Of a stretch of 13,959 nucleotides of DNA, positions 1 to 6,121 are shown in pieces. The translations under genes and the position numbers were made by a program. Each line of letters starts with the position of its first letter. Within the stretch, counting starts at the first letter, position 1. The notes below the pieces were generated by a model that had not been told where the DNA came from, did no database searches, and saw only the letters and a list, made by a program, of their open reading frames with translations. This stretch comes from an uncultured Beijerinckiaceae bacterium (lineage in GTDB: Bacteria; Pseudomonadota; Alphaproteobacteria; Rhizobiales; Beijerinckiaceae): contig CALMGA010000236.1 of NCBI GenBank assembly GCA_937863205.1, positions 1 through 13,959 of the forward strand, written 5' to 3'.

Positions 1-223
1 TCCGCTGCGGGAGGTCGCCCGCAGCGTGCTGGCGATCGCCCGCGCCGGCCTCGTCGCCCGCGGCCGCCGCCGCGACGGGCGAAGGGGCGAGGACGAATCC
101 ACCTACCTCGACGTGCTCGACGAGGTTGTCGCCGGCCTCACCCAGGCCGAGCACCTCATCGCCGCCTTTCGCGGACCCTGGCACGGCAGCGTCGATCCGG
201 CTTTCCGCGAATGCGTTTACTGA
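1..223 (+). CDS. gshA: Glutamate-cysteine ligase, C-terminal end (partial)
   Basis: The reading frame enters from the left edge (first full codon at base 2) and stops with TGA at 221-223, so only about the last 73 residues are present. The piece contains LAIARAGL, then an acidic stretch and YLDVLDEVV, and ends in FRGPWHGSVDPAFRECVY. This ending resembles the C-terminus of plant-type glutamate-cysteine ligases of alphaproteobacteria, which close with a (Y/F)xGPWxGSVDPxFxExxY pattern. The enzyme makes gamma-glutamylcysteine from glutamate, cysteine and ATP in the cytoplasm, the first step of glutathione synthesis. The active site lies outside the window, so catalysis cannot be checked. A strong hairpin follows directly, and rpmB lies downstream on the same strand with its own likely promoter. 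The assignment comes from recalled family similarity. Confidence 0.8.
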   Translation, partial: PLREVARSVLAIARAGLVARGRRRDGRRGEDESTYLDVLDEVVAGLTQAEHLIAAFRGPWHGSVDPAFRECVY

Positions 224-270
224 GCAGGTTTCGCAAGAATGTCCCGCGGTTTCGCGATCGAAACCTGCGG
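224..270 (+). terminator. Alternative hairpins directly after gshA
   Basis: Immediately after the gshA stop, GCAGGTTTCG (224-233) can pair with CGAAACCTGC (259-268). A second GGTTTCG copy (248-254) can pair with the same CGAAACC (259-265) across a CGAT loop, and CCGC (244-247) with GCGG (267-270) extends that stem past one bulged T. The two structures exclude each other. There is no T-run after either, so intrinsic termination is uncertain. The place and strength still suggest a 3' end or RNA-stabilising structure for gshA. Confidence 0.45.
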
Positions 271-448
271 CTCGTCAGAGAGCTTGTCGGGTGAAGCGTT
301 GGCCTGCCAGCGCGAGCCTGCTTGCCGCATCGGACCGAAACTGCGCGATGGATCCTCGGACGACGCCGAGGCGGCACGACGGGTCACGGCATCGGACGGG
401 GTCGCCCTTTCGATCCGACGCCCCCGACGGCGGCGCAACTCGCCAGCC

Positions 449-477
449 TTGACCATCCGGCGCCCCTCCTGTATCTG
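449..477 (+). promoter_or_regulatory. Probable sigma70-type promoter of rpmB
   Basis: TTGACC (449-454) and TATCTG (472-477) are separated by exactly 17 bases, close to the housekeeping consensus. Transcription would start near 484, giving a leader of roughly 37 bases before the rpmB ATG at 521. GAGG at 508-511, nine bases before the ATG, is the likely ribosome binding site. The rest of 271-448 shows no gene or other signal that I can support. Confidence 0.5.
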
Positions 478-520
478 CCCGCCTTCTCCCGACACACGTT
501 TGTTTCCGAGGACGTTCCCC

Positions 521-844
521 ATGGCACGCCGCTGCGAACTGACCGGCAAGGCCGTGCAGACCGGCCACAAGGTCAGCCACTCCAACCACAAGACCAAGAC
601 GCGCTTCCTGCCCAACTTGTGCAACGTGACGCTGATCTCGGACGCGCTGGGACGGTCGGTGCGGGTGCGCATCGCCGCGGCTTCGCTACGCTCGGTCGAA
701 CACCGCGGCGGGCTGGACGCCTTCCTGGCCAAGGCGCACGACCACGAATTGAGCCAGTCGATGCGCGTCCTAAAGCGCGAGATCGCGAAGAAGCAGCACG
801 AAGCCGCCGCGAGCAGCGATGCCCCGGTGGCGGAAGCCGCCTGA
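521..844 (+). CDS. rpmB: 50S ribosomal protein L28
   Basis: This 107-residue protein begins [10 protein letters not shown] and continues through [24 protein letters not shown] and [20 protein letters not shown], which is the L28 pattern across nearly its whole length. L28 is a small basic protein of the large ribosomal subunit needed for assembly of functional ribosomes. The ATG at 521 is preferred over upstream in-frame codons because the L28 family starts exactly here and GAGG lies nine bases upstream. Only one Cys remains near the N-terminus (C5), so the paired-cysteine zinc site of some L28 forms is absent. The last dozen residues are a plain Ala/Ser/Glu tail beyond the conserved core. 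The gene converges on the extensin-family gene with a 40-base gap. Confidence 0.95.
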   Translation: MARRCELTGKAVQTGHKVSHSNHKTKTRFLPNLCNVTLISDALGRSVRVRIAAASLRSVEHRGGLDAFLAKAHDHELSQSMRVLKREIAKKQHEAAASSDAPVAEAA

Positions 845-865
845 GCCACGCCGTTCGACCGGACG

Positions 866-880
866 CGGGCTCGGCGCCCG
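866..880. terminator. Small hairpin between convergent rpmB and extensin-family gene
   Basis: CGGGC (866-870) and GCCCG (876-880) form a short GC-only stem around a TCGGC loop, in the 40-base gap between two convergent stop codons. It could serve both genes, but the stem is only five base pairs and no T-run follows on either strand. Confidence 0.3.
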
Positions 881-884
881 AGGT

Positions 885-1847
885 TCAGCGGCGAGGTATC
901 GAGGAGGTCACGTCCCAGTCGGCGGGGGCCCCTTGCCCGGCCGCCCCGCGAGGGTCGGGACCGACCGACGCGAAGGATGCCGCGTGACTCGGCACGTTCC
1001 GGCCCGGCTGGCCGCCGGCGTAGGGCTGCGGCGCGCTGGCGACGAGGCTGCGCCCGAGGGCGCCGCGCTCCGGCGGCAAGGGCGCCGAGGCGACGTCCTG
1101 TTCTTCCTCGACGACCGGCGGATCGGGCAGCGCATCAAGGCGCGGCGGCCCCGGCCGGCTCGTTTCGGGCACCGGCTTGCAGATGCGGCGGACGCCCTGC
1201 GACGAGCGCCCGTGCACCGCGAGGTCAACGTGGATGTGGTTGTAGTGAAACGCGTTCGAGCCCGGTCCGAGAACCGTGGTGAAGCTGTCGCAAGCTCCCG
1301 CATGGACGTCGCGCAGGAAGGCCTGCGCTTGCTCGTCGCCGCGCGTCCAGTCGCGCACGACCGTGATGCGGCGACCATCGGCGAGCCGGAAGCCGCCGAT
1401 ATCGAGCGCGTTGCCGAAGGCGTGTTCGGAAATCGAGGCGCCGGCCTGGCCGTTCATCCCGCGGCAGGAATAGGATCCCATCGTATCGATCCCCGACACG
1501 CTCGAGCCGAAGCGGGCCCGGGCGACCGGCTCCACCACCTTCTCGACCCATTCGTCGAGCGCGACGATCATGGAACAATCCAGCGTCGCCACCGTATCGA
1601 GCTGAACCCGATCGCCGGCGAGGGCGCCGACCATGTAGGGCTGCGTCAGTCCGCACTGGCCAGGTCCGTCGATAGGGCGCCCGCGCGGCTGGATGTATCG
1701 GGACAGGCGCACTCGGCCGGCGGCGATGCAGGCCTTCTCAGCCTGTTCGCGCCAGGCGGCTCGGTGCGGTTGCTGCTCCACGGTGGAACAGCCCGCGAGG
1801 GGGAGGAAAACCGCCAAAGCGGCAAGGGGCCAAACGCGACACGCCAT
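885..1847 (-). CDS. Extensin-like C-terminal domain lipoprotein
   Basis: The 320-residue protein starts at the ATG at 1847, because this is where a lipoprotein signal begins: a short N-region, a hydrophobic run, then the lipobox LAGC with Cys20 as the lipid anchor. The frame stays open upstream, but that extension has no protein-like features. The domain shows VATLDCSM, GSYSCRGMN, SEHAFGNALDI, VLGPGSNAF and NHIHVDLAVH, the signature of the Extensin-like_C family (PF06904). His142, Asp149 and His206 fall where the zinc ligands of LAS-type peptidases (SxHxxGxAxD and HxH) lie, so a periplasmic or outer-membrane metallopeptidase acting on cell wall is plausible; activity has not been shown for most members. 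The C-terminal 90 or so residues are Pro/Ala-rich and probably disordered. It is divergent from the coiled-coil gene at 2033. Confidence 0.88.
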   Translation of the reverse strand: MACRVWPLAALAVFLPLAGCSTVEQQPHRAAWREQAEKACIAAGRVRLSRYIQPRGRPIDGPGQCGLTQPYMVGALAGDRVQLDTVATLDCSMIVALDEWVEKVVEPVARARFGSSVSGIDTMGSYSCRGMNGQAGASISEHAFGNALDIGGFRLADGRRITVVRDWTRGDEQAQAFLRDVHAGACDSFTTVLGPGSNAFHYNHIHVDLAVHGRSSQGVRRICKPVPETSRPGPPRLDALPDPPVVEEEQDVASAPLPPERGALGRSLVASAPQPYAGGQPGRNVPSHAASFASVGPDPRGAAGQGAPADWDVTSSIPRR

Positions 1848-1868
1848 GGGACGAGGTTGCGTTTGGTT

Positions 1869-1887
1869 GCTTAAGTCGCATTTAAGC
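1869..1887. repeat. Inverted repeat in the leader of the extensin-family gene
   Basis: GCTTAA (1869-1874) and TTAAGC (1882-1887) flank a seven-base centre, and GTCGC (1875-1879) with GCGAC (1886-1890) forms an overlapping alternative. The site lies between the likely promoter and the ATG at 1847, so it could act in DNA binding or as an RNA structure in the leader. It is unusually A/T-rich for this window. Confidence 0.35.
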
Positions 1888-1898
1888 GACAGGGTTAA

Positions 1899-1938
1899 CG
1901 AATATCTTTCGTCTTGCCCTTGACAAGCGCGGCTTGTC
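1899..1938. promoter_or_regulatory. Divergent promoter region with 17-bp palindrome
   Basis: GACAAGC (1922-1928) and GCTTGTC (1932-1938) form a perfect inverted repeat around GCG. It overlaps a minus-strand -35 candidate TTGTCA (bases 1926 to 1921), which has TATTCG at 1904-1899 sixteen bases on and faces the extensin-family gene. It also overlaps a plus-strand TTGACA (1920-1925) facing the coiled-coil gene, whose -10 box is not clear (TTGATA at 1945-1950 is 19 bases away). The layout fits an operator controlling both genes, but no adjacent regulator gene is present. Confidence 0.42.
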
Positions 1939-2032
1939 GTTGGGTTGATAGAAGGAGTGTCCCGCGGCGGCGAGTTGCGCCCGATGGCGTTGCCAATCTC
2001 GGATCCATGATGCCATTTGCTTGGAGAAGACG

Positions 2033-2569
2033 TTGAGCGGCAGAGAGCACGAACCCGTCGCGGCCTTCTTCCCTTCGATCGATCGCAACCTGATTCTTGA
2101 TCTCGACCGGCATCTGCGCGCCAACAAGGCGCCGCCGACCGCCACACCGCCCGCGCCGGAACCCGCTCCGCCGCCGGTCGCGCCACCGCCCGCGCAGCAG
2201 TTCGCCCCGCCACCGCCCTCGCGGCAGATCGGGCGGCCCAATATCGCCAGCGTGGTCGGTGCGGTCGAGCAGGCCGCGCAGGCGATCACCGCGATGACCG
2301 GCCGCATCGACGAGCTTGAGAACCACATTGGCGAGCTGGAAACGGTGAACCGACAGCTCGAGGGACAGCTTGGCGAAGCCGACCAGAATCTGCAGGCCCT
2401 TGAAGGCCGGCTGCGATCCGAGTCCGACCGCGCGACACGGCTGGAAACCATCGCCGCCCAGCAGACCTCGCGCGCCAACGATCTCGAGCGCGAGCTATCG
2501 GCGGTCCATGGCGACCTTGCCCGGGTGACCGAGGCGATCACCGCCGCGCTCGGCCTTCCCGAGGAATAG
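2033..2569 (+). CDS. Proline-rich coiled-coil protein of unknown function
   Basis: I do not recognise a named family. The start chosen is TTG at 2033, because GGAGA at 2023-2027 sits five bases upstream. A TTG at 2021 in the same frame has no ribosome site, and the ATG at 2007 is in another frame and meets a stop within ten codons. The protein has 178 residues. Residues 1 to about 30 hold a short conserved-looking head (FFPSIDRNLILDLDRHL). Residues about 30-70 are almost all Pro/Ala (PAPEPAPPPVAPPPAQQ). From about 75 to 170 there is a long heptad-patterned helix (IDELENHIGELETVNRQLEG onward). No signal peptide is visible, so it is probably cytoplasmic. The promoter region is shared with the divergent extensin-family lipoprotein. 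A structural or partner-binding role is only a guess. Confidence 0.75.
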   Translation: MSGREHEPVAAFFPSIDRNLILDLDRHLRANKAPPTATPPAPEPAPPPVAPPPAQQFAPPPPSRQIGRPNIASVVGAVEQAAQAITAMTGRIDELENHIGELETVNRQLEGQLGEADQNLQALEGRLRSESDRATRLETIAAQQTSRANDLERELSAVHGDLARVTEAITAALGLPEE

Positions 2570-2645
2570 GTCGCCGTCAAACCAAACCGCTCTGGTAACG
2601 CGGTCTGCCTTGAAAGCGGCGGGCCCGTGCCGTCACGATCCCTTG

Positions 2646-2697
2646 CATCAAGCGATTGTTCCGAAAGGTGCGGAGCGGTTTTCGGACAAATTCGATG
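2646..2697. repeat. Intergenic imperfect palindrome
   Basis: TTGTTCCGAAA (2656-2666) pairs with TTTCGGACAA (2680-2689) with a single bulged T, and CATC (2646-2649) pairs with GATG (2694-2697) outside it. The core, CCGAAA and a G/C-rich loop followed by GGTTTTCGGACAA, resembles as I recall the palindromic repeats found in many copies between genes of Hyphomicrobiales. No copy elsewhere in this window was noticed. A short hairpin ACCGC/GCGGT at 2586-2604 precedes it and may end the coiled-coil transcript. Confidence 0.45.
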
Positions 2698-2742
2698 GTC
2701 CAATGGCGCCGTTCTGGCGCGCGATCCCGATTTCTGGCGAGA

Positions 2743-3159
2743 TCAGTCCCCGTTTTGTTTATCGTGAACCTGCGGCAGGCGGACCGGAGCGAGGGACATG
2801 CTCTGGTCGGCGACCTCCTTGCCGGTCAGCTCGGACAGGCAGCGCCGATCAGGATCGTCGCGCCCGAGCAAACGAGCACGCCCGCCATCGCTCCGATCAC
2901 GCGACGATCCTTCTCGACGAAGCGCGAGAAGTCGGGGTCGGAGGCGGCGTGAATCACCGCATCGGCCTGCGATGCGTCGCTCGCGAGGCTGTCCGGGTCC
3001 TCGAGCATGCCGCGATGAACCTGAGCGCCCGCCTGCTCGAACCAGCGTCCGCCGGTGTCGGAGCGGGTTCAGCCCGCGCACCGTGTGCCCGGCGCCGATC
3101 GGTTCCGGCACGGTCCGGGAGCCGATAAAGCCGGTCGCCCCGGTGAGGAACACACGCAT
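2743..3159 (-). pseudogene. SDR-family NAD(P)-dependent oxidoreductase, decayed
   Basis: Starting at the ATG at 3159, the minus strand encodes MRVFLTGATGFIGS, the glycine-rich nucleotide-binding motif (GATGFIG) of extended SDR/epimerase-type proteins. The match leaves this frame near 3069 and continues one frame over as AGAQVHRGMLEDPDSLASD, then ADAVIHAASDPDFSRFVEKD, which is the next stretch of the same family. That frame stops at 2826-2828. The first frame then offers LAPVRLPQVHD, which looks like a later family segment, before TGA at 2743-2745. So the copy has at least two frame changes, a large internal deletion and no C-terminal half; intact relatives have about 280-300 residues. It is not expected to make a working enzyme. 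The closest relatives are annotated only as NAD-dependent epimerase/dehydratase or SDR proteins. Confidence 0.72.
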
Positions 3160-3387
3160 GGAAGGGTTTGCGACGTTGTCGGAGGACACGTATCGACAAA
3201 CCGCCGGTGCTGTTGGAGGCGATGCTTTCCGCCCGACAGGCCGGGCCGCAGACACCGGACGGGGCGATGCAGCCGCGGCCGAGCGGCGAGATCACCGGCC
3301 CGAGCAGCCCAGTCGGCTCTTCTACATCATGACGTCTCCCGATGTTACGGCGTCCGGCTCATCACCGGTGTCGCCCCGCTCCAGGCC

Positions 3388-3405
3388 GCCTTCGCCGCGG
3401 AAGGC
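3388..3405 (-). terminator. Possible terminator hairpin after the AbrB-family gene
   Basis: GCCTTC (3388-3393) and GAAGGC (3400-3405) form a perfect six-pair stem about 25 bases past the AbrB-family stop codon, and a second small palindrome GTCCG/CGGAC lies at 3417-3427. No T-run follows. Apart from this, 3160-3430 contains nothing that I can assign. Confidence 0.28.
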
Positions 3406-3430
3406 TTGGCGAGGTGGTCCGGCGGACGAC

Positions 3431-4480
3431 TCACGTCCGATCCGCCCAGCGCGCGACGCGCCGCGCCAGGGCCGGCCCGAACAGCAGAATCATCAGGAAG
3501 CGCGAGACCTGCATCGCCATCACGAAGGCCACGTCGACGCGCGGCGAGGAGGCGGCGATGATGGCGACGCTGTCGGCGCCGCCGGGGCTCATCGCGAGAT
3601 AGGCGGTGAGCGGGTCGACGCCGGCGAGATGCACCAGAGCGAGCGACAGCAGCGCGCAAACCCCGATCAGCAGGACGAGCGAAGCCGTGACCCTGGGCAG
3701 CGATCGCCTGATCGTGGCGAGAACGGCTTGGTCGAAGCGCAGGCCGATCGCCGTGCCGACGATCGCATAGGCGACGGCGAGAAGGAGCGGCGGCAGCTCG
3801 ATGCGCAGCCAGCCGGCGCCGTGCAGGACGAGGCCGAGCACCATCGGGCCGAGCAAGGCGGGCGCGGGCAGGCGTGCGATGCGGCCGACTGATGTGCCCA
3901 GCGCCGCCGTCGCCAGGGTGGCGGCGAGGGCGACGGCATCGAGCGGAGCGAGCAGGCCGGAAAAGGCGGACGCGCCGGCGCCGTGGTGCGGCATGGCGAG
4001 GCGGGCTACGGCGGAGGCGACGAGGGCAACCAGAACCACACGAAAGTACTGCATGAAGGCGACCAGTCGAACGTCGGCGCCGAAATCGCCGGCCATCAGC
4101 ACCATCGTGGTCGCCGCGCCGGGAAAGGCGCCCCACAGCGCCGCCGTGCCCGGCAGCACCCGCCAGCGCGACAGGACGAAGCCGATGAGGCAGGCCGCAG
4201 CGAGGACGGACACGATGGCGCCGAGGAACAGCGGCCAGCGCCGCGCCGCCTCGGCGAGCAGCGAGGGCGTGTACACCCGCGCGATCATGATCCCGACGAT
4301 CGCCTGGGCGGCGGTGAACAGGGCCGGTGGCAGTCGCACCGGGCGCCCGCTGCCGGCGAGGACGACCGCCGCCGCCATCGGACCGAGCAGCAACGCCGCC
4401 GGGATGCGCAGCAGCAATAAAGCTGCCGTCGCCGTGACGGCCAGCGCGAGGAGGGCGGACCAGCGCGCCGCGGACACCAT
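3431..4480 (-). CDS. AbrB-family integral membrane protein
   Basis: This 349-residue, strongly hydrophobic protein has about ten predicted membrane helices. It carries the internal duplication typical of the AbrB family (PF05145, COG3180): LLGPM at residues 31-35 followed by LPPALFTAAQAIVGIMIARV, and LLGPM again at 209-213 followed by LPPLLLAVAYAIVGTAIGLR. GAFPGAATTMVLMAGDFGAD and MSPGGADSVAIIAASS are the paired conserved loops, each after one repeat. Family members are often misnamed ammonia monooxygenase; the E. coli member is named for an effect on aidB expression, and transport is suspected but the substrate is not known. The ATG at 4480 directly follows the stop codon of the hydrolase gene with no intervening base, so the two are very likely co-translated, under the promoter at 5111-5139. 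Confidence 0.85.
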   Translation of the reverse strand: MVSAARWSALLALAVTATAALLLLRIPAALLLGPMAAAVVLAGSGRPVRLPPALFTAAQAIVGIMIARVYTPSLLAEAARRWPLFLGAIVSVLAAACLIGFVLSRWRVLPGTAALWGAFPGAATTMVLMAGDFGADVRLVAFMQYFRVVLVALVASAVARLAMPHHGAGASAFSGLLAPLDAVALAATLATAALGTSVGRIARLPAPALLGPMVLGLVLHGAGWLRIELPPLLLAVAYAIVGTAIGLRFDQAVLATIRRSLPRVTASLVLLIGVCALLSLALVHLAGVDPLTAYLAMSPGGADSVAIIAASSPRVDVAFVMAMQVSRFLMILLFGPALARRVARWADRT

Positions 4481-5047
4481 TCAGGCGAGCCCGATCTCGG
4501 CGGCCGGTCGGATGCGGGCGAGGCGGGGCAGGATGTGGGTGATCGCCATGGCGTGCAGGTCGGCGCCGGTGGCCGCGGTGGCGTCCTCGGCGACGACCAC
4601 GTCATAACCGTGCTGCCACGCCTCGCGCGCCGTGCCCTCGACGCCAAAGTTGGTGGCAACGCCGCCGAGCACGATCGTGCGGATGCCGCGGCGACGCAGC
4701 TGCAGGTCGAGTTCGGTGCCGTGGAAGGCGCCCCACTGCCGCTTGGTGACGCGAAGGTCGGACGGTTGCGCGAGGTTGTCGATGAAGTCGGCGAAGCCGG
4801 CGGGCAGGCCGCCGGGTGGCAAGGGCATCGGCTCGTCCACCAGCGAGCGCGGCGCGTCGGCGTAGTCGGCGGCGAAGACGACGTTGACCAGTACCACCAG
4901 CGCCGCGGCGGCGCGGAAGCGCTCCGCCAGAGCGATGGCGTTCGCGACGACGGCCTCGGCGGAGCGCGGGGCGAGATTGCGGCCAAGGATGCCTTTCTGC
5001 AGGTCGATCAGCACCAGGGCGGTGGAGCGCGGGTCGAGCGTGAGCAA
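4481..5047 (-). CDS. Isochorismatase-family cysteine-hydrolase-like protein, YecD-type
   Basis: The start is TTG at 5047: GGAGG lies four bases upstream, the resulting MLTLDPRSTALVLIDLQKG matches where the family begins, and the long open frame upstream has no family match. The 188-residue protein has Asp15 in LVLIDLQKG and Lys102 in TKRQWGAFHGTELD. At the position of the catalytic Cys it has Gly135 (GVATNFGVE). Gly at that position, with AEDATAATGADLH and ITHILPRLARIR near the end, is like E. coli YecD, not the nicotinamidase group, so normal Cys-based amide hydrolysis is unlikely. The substrate is unknown. It is the first gene of a two-gene unit with the AbrB-family membrane protein and divergent from a TetR regulator, which suggests ligand-induced expression. 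Confidence 0.85.
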   Translation of the reverse strand: MLTLDPRSTALVLIDLQKGILGRNLAPRSAEAVVANAIALAERFRAAAALVVLVNVVFAADYADAPRSLVDEPMPLPPGGLPAGFADFIDNLAQPSDLRVTKRQWGAFHGTELDLQLRRRGIRTIVLGGVATNFGVEGTAREAWQHGYDVVVAEDATAATGADLHAMAITHILPRLARIRPAAEIGLA

Positions 5048-5085
5048 ACGGACCTCCGAATGGGATGACGCGGGCGCGCCGCCAT

Positions 5086-5139
5086 GCGAGGATAGCCTCG
5101 CGTAATGCAGAAAGTTGAGGATGCCCTCGCAAATGTCAA
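5086..5139 (-). promoter_or_regulatory. Hydrolase operon promoter with two TetR-type operator boxes
   Basis: On the minus strand TTGACA (5139-5134) and AACTTT (5116-5111) are 17 bases apart, facing the hydrolase gene. The spacer holds GAGG-ATGC-CCTCGC (5117-5130). A second, perfect palindrome GCGAGG-ATAG-CCTCGC (5086-5101) lies just past the expected transcription start. The two boxes share GAGGAT-two bases-CCTCGC and are centred 29 bp apart. Binding by the adjacent TetR-family protein would block this promoter and could also affect its own transcription. The -10 box is the weak part of the call. Confidence 0.55.
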
Positions 5140-5762
5140 GCGTCGCCGGCGCCGCTGTGACGGCCAGGGCGTGCCCGGCCGACCCCGTCGCGCCGAAGCG
5201 CGAGCGCGGACGCCTGCGGGTGCGGGCGATCCTCGACGCCGCCGCCGCCCTGCTCGCCGAGAAGGGATACGATGCGACCACCATGTCCGAGGTGGCGGTG
5301 CGCTCGCGCACGGCGATCGGCTCGCTGTACCGCTTCTTCCCGACCAAGCCGGCGCTCGCCGAGGCGCTGTCGCAGCGCTTCGTCGTCGCCGTCGGATCAC
5401 GGCTCGAAGCGATCGAGGCGGAGGCTGCGGCGATGGATCCGAGCCGGCTCGCCGATGCGCTGGTCGGCATGATGGTGGCGCTGCGCCAGGATCGCGCCGC
5501 CGTGATCGCGCTGCTCGATGCGATCGGCGATGGCGAGACCCGCCGCTCCGTCCTGCGCGCCGACATGGTTCGTCGCCTCACCGGCCTTCTTCAGGCGTTC
5601 ACCGGTGGCGAGAGCCCCGACGTCGTCCCATCGGTTTTCGTCATCCTGCATCTGATGAAGGGCGTGTCGCGCCTCGACGAGGTGTCGGACGAAGCGTCCT
5701 ATCTCAGAGCGCTGCGCCGCACCCTGTCGCTCACCCTCGCCGACCTGCTTGCCGACAAGTGA
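5133..5762 (+). CDS. TetR/AcrR-family transcriptional regulator
   Basis: The N-terminal domain reads RAILDAAAALLAEKGYDATT, then MSEVAVRSRTAIGSLYRFF and PTKPALAEALSQRF, the three-helix TetR DNA-binding domain with its helix-turn-helix at about residues 45-68. The remainder is a helical ligand/dimer domain with no recognisable ligand signature. The length (209 residues from the chosen ATG) is normal. The start is uncertain: ATG at 5133 leaves the operator box at 5117-5130 upstream of the gene, whereas ATG at 5121 or TTG at 5115 would place it in the coding region; GAGG at 5117-5120 is not ideally spaced for any of them. It is divergent from the hydrolase/AbrB pair and most likely represses it. 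The minus-strand TTGACA overlaps its start codon. Confidence 0.88.
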   Translation: MSSVAGAAVTARACPADPVAPKRERGRLRVRAILDAAAALLAEKGYDATTMSEVAVRSRTAIGSLYRFFPTKPALAEALSQRFVVAVGSRLEAIEAEAAAMDPSRLADALVGMMVALRQDRAAVIALLDAIGDGETRRSVLRADMVRRLTGLLQAFTGGESPDVVPSVFVILHLMKGVSRLDEVSDEASYLRALRRTLSLTLADLLADK

Positions 5763-6121
5763 ATTGCCCGAAGGAAGCCGCCCGACCCGTCTGAGGCGTT
5801 GGCATGACGGAAGGTGATCGCACGCCGGCTGGGCGGGCCCTGAAGTTCGATCATCTTTTGCGACCCGCAGGTGCGAACTTCCCGCTAATGGTGTGAAGCT
5901 GAAGTTCGCTGACAGAAGCGGCTGATGCTGGCCGCCTCCGCGGCGCTGCCGGCGTTGGTGATCGTCGCTGCCGCCGCGTCGCTCACCGCCGAGCCGCCGT
6001 CGCTGGTGAAGCTCAGCGTCGTCGCGCTTGCTGCCTACGAAGCTCCTCGACGCGGGCGGCCCATCTCCGCCCGCCATTGGGCGCACCCACGCGCCGTTGC
6101 CATCGAGATCCGCAGCGGCGA
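5763..6121. other. Gap between convergent genes, with GAAGTTCG repeats
   Basis: No gene is supported in this 359-base gap between the TetR gene and the autotransporter gene, both of which end here. It contains CTGAAGTTCG at 5840-5849, its inverse CGAACTTC at 5874-5881, and CTGAAGTTCG again at 5899-5908, giving an inverted pair and a 59-base direct repeat. The open frames across the right half have no recognisable protein features. Confidence 0.5.
6080..6095 (-). terminator. Possible hairpin after the autotransporter gene
   Basis: GGCGC (6080-6084) and GCGCC (6091-6095) pair around a six-base ACCCAC loop, about 26 bases past the autotransporter stop codon. The stem is short and no T-run follows, so this is a weak candidate. 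Confidence 0.25.

Noticed and set aside
885..1874. Long plus-strand frame across the extensin-family gene, starting at 819
   Set aside because: It is the complement of a gene with a clear lipobox and Extensin-like_C motifs; no ribosome site or family match.
1848..2213. Longer N-terminus for the extensin-family protein (start at 2213)
   Set aside because: It would hide the lipobox and run antisense through the coiled-coil gene.
2610..3128. 172-codon plus-strand frame over the SDR remnant
   Set aside because: Its first part is the intergenic palindrome and the rest is complementary to the recognisable oxidoreductase segments.
3801..4607. 268-codon plus-strand frame opposite the AbrB and hydrolase genes
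   Set aside because: Ala/Arg/Thr-rich shadow spanning two real genes on the other strand.
5397..6086. Minus-strand frame covering the TetR gene and the following gap
   Set aside because: Most of it is antisense to a well-supported TetR gene; the part in the gap has no recognisable family.
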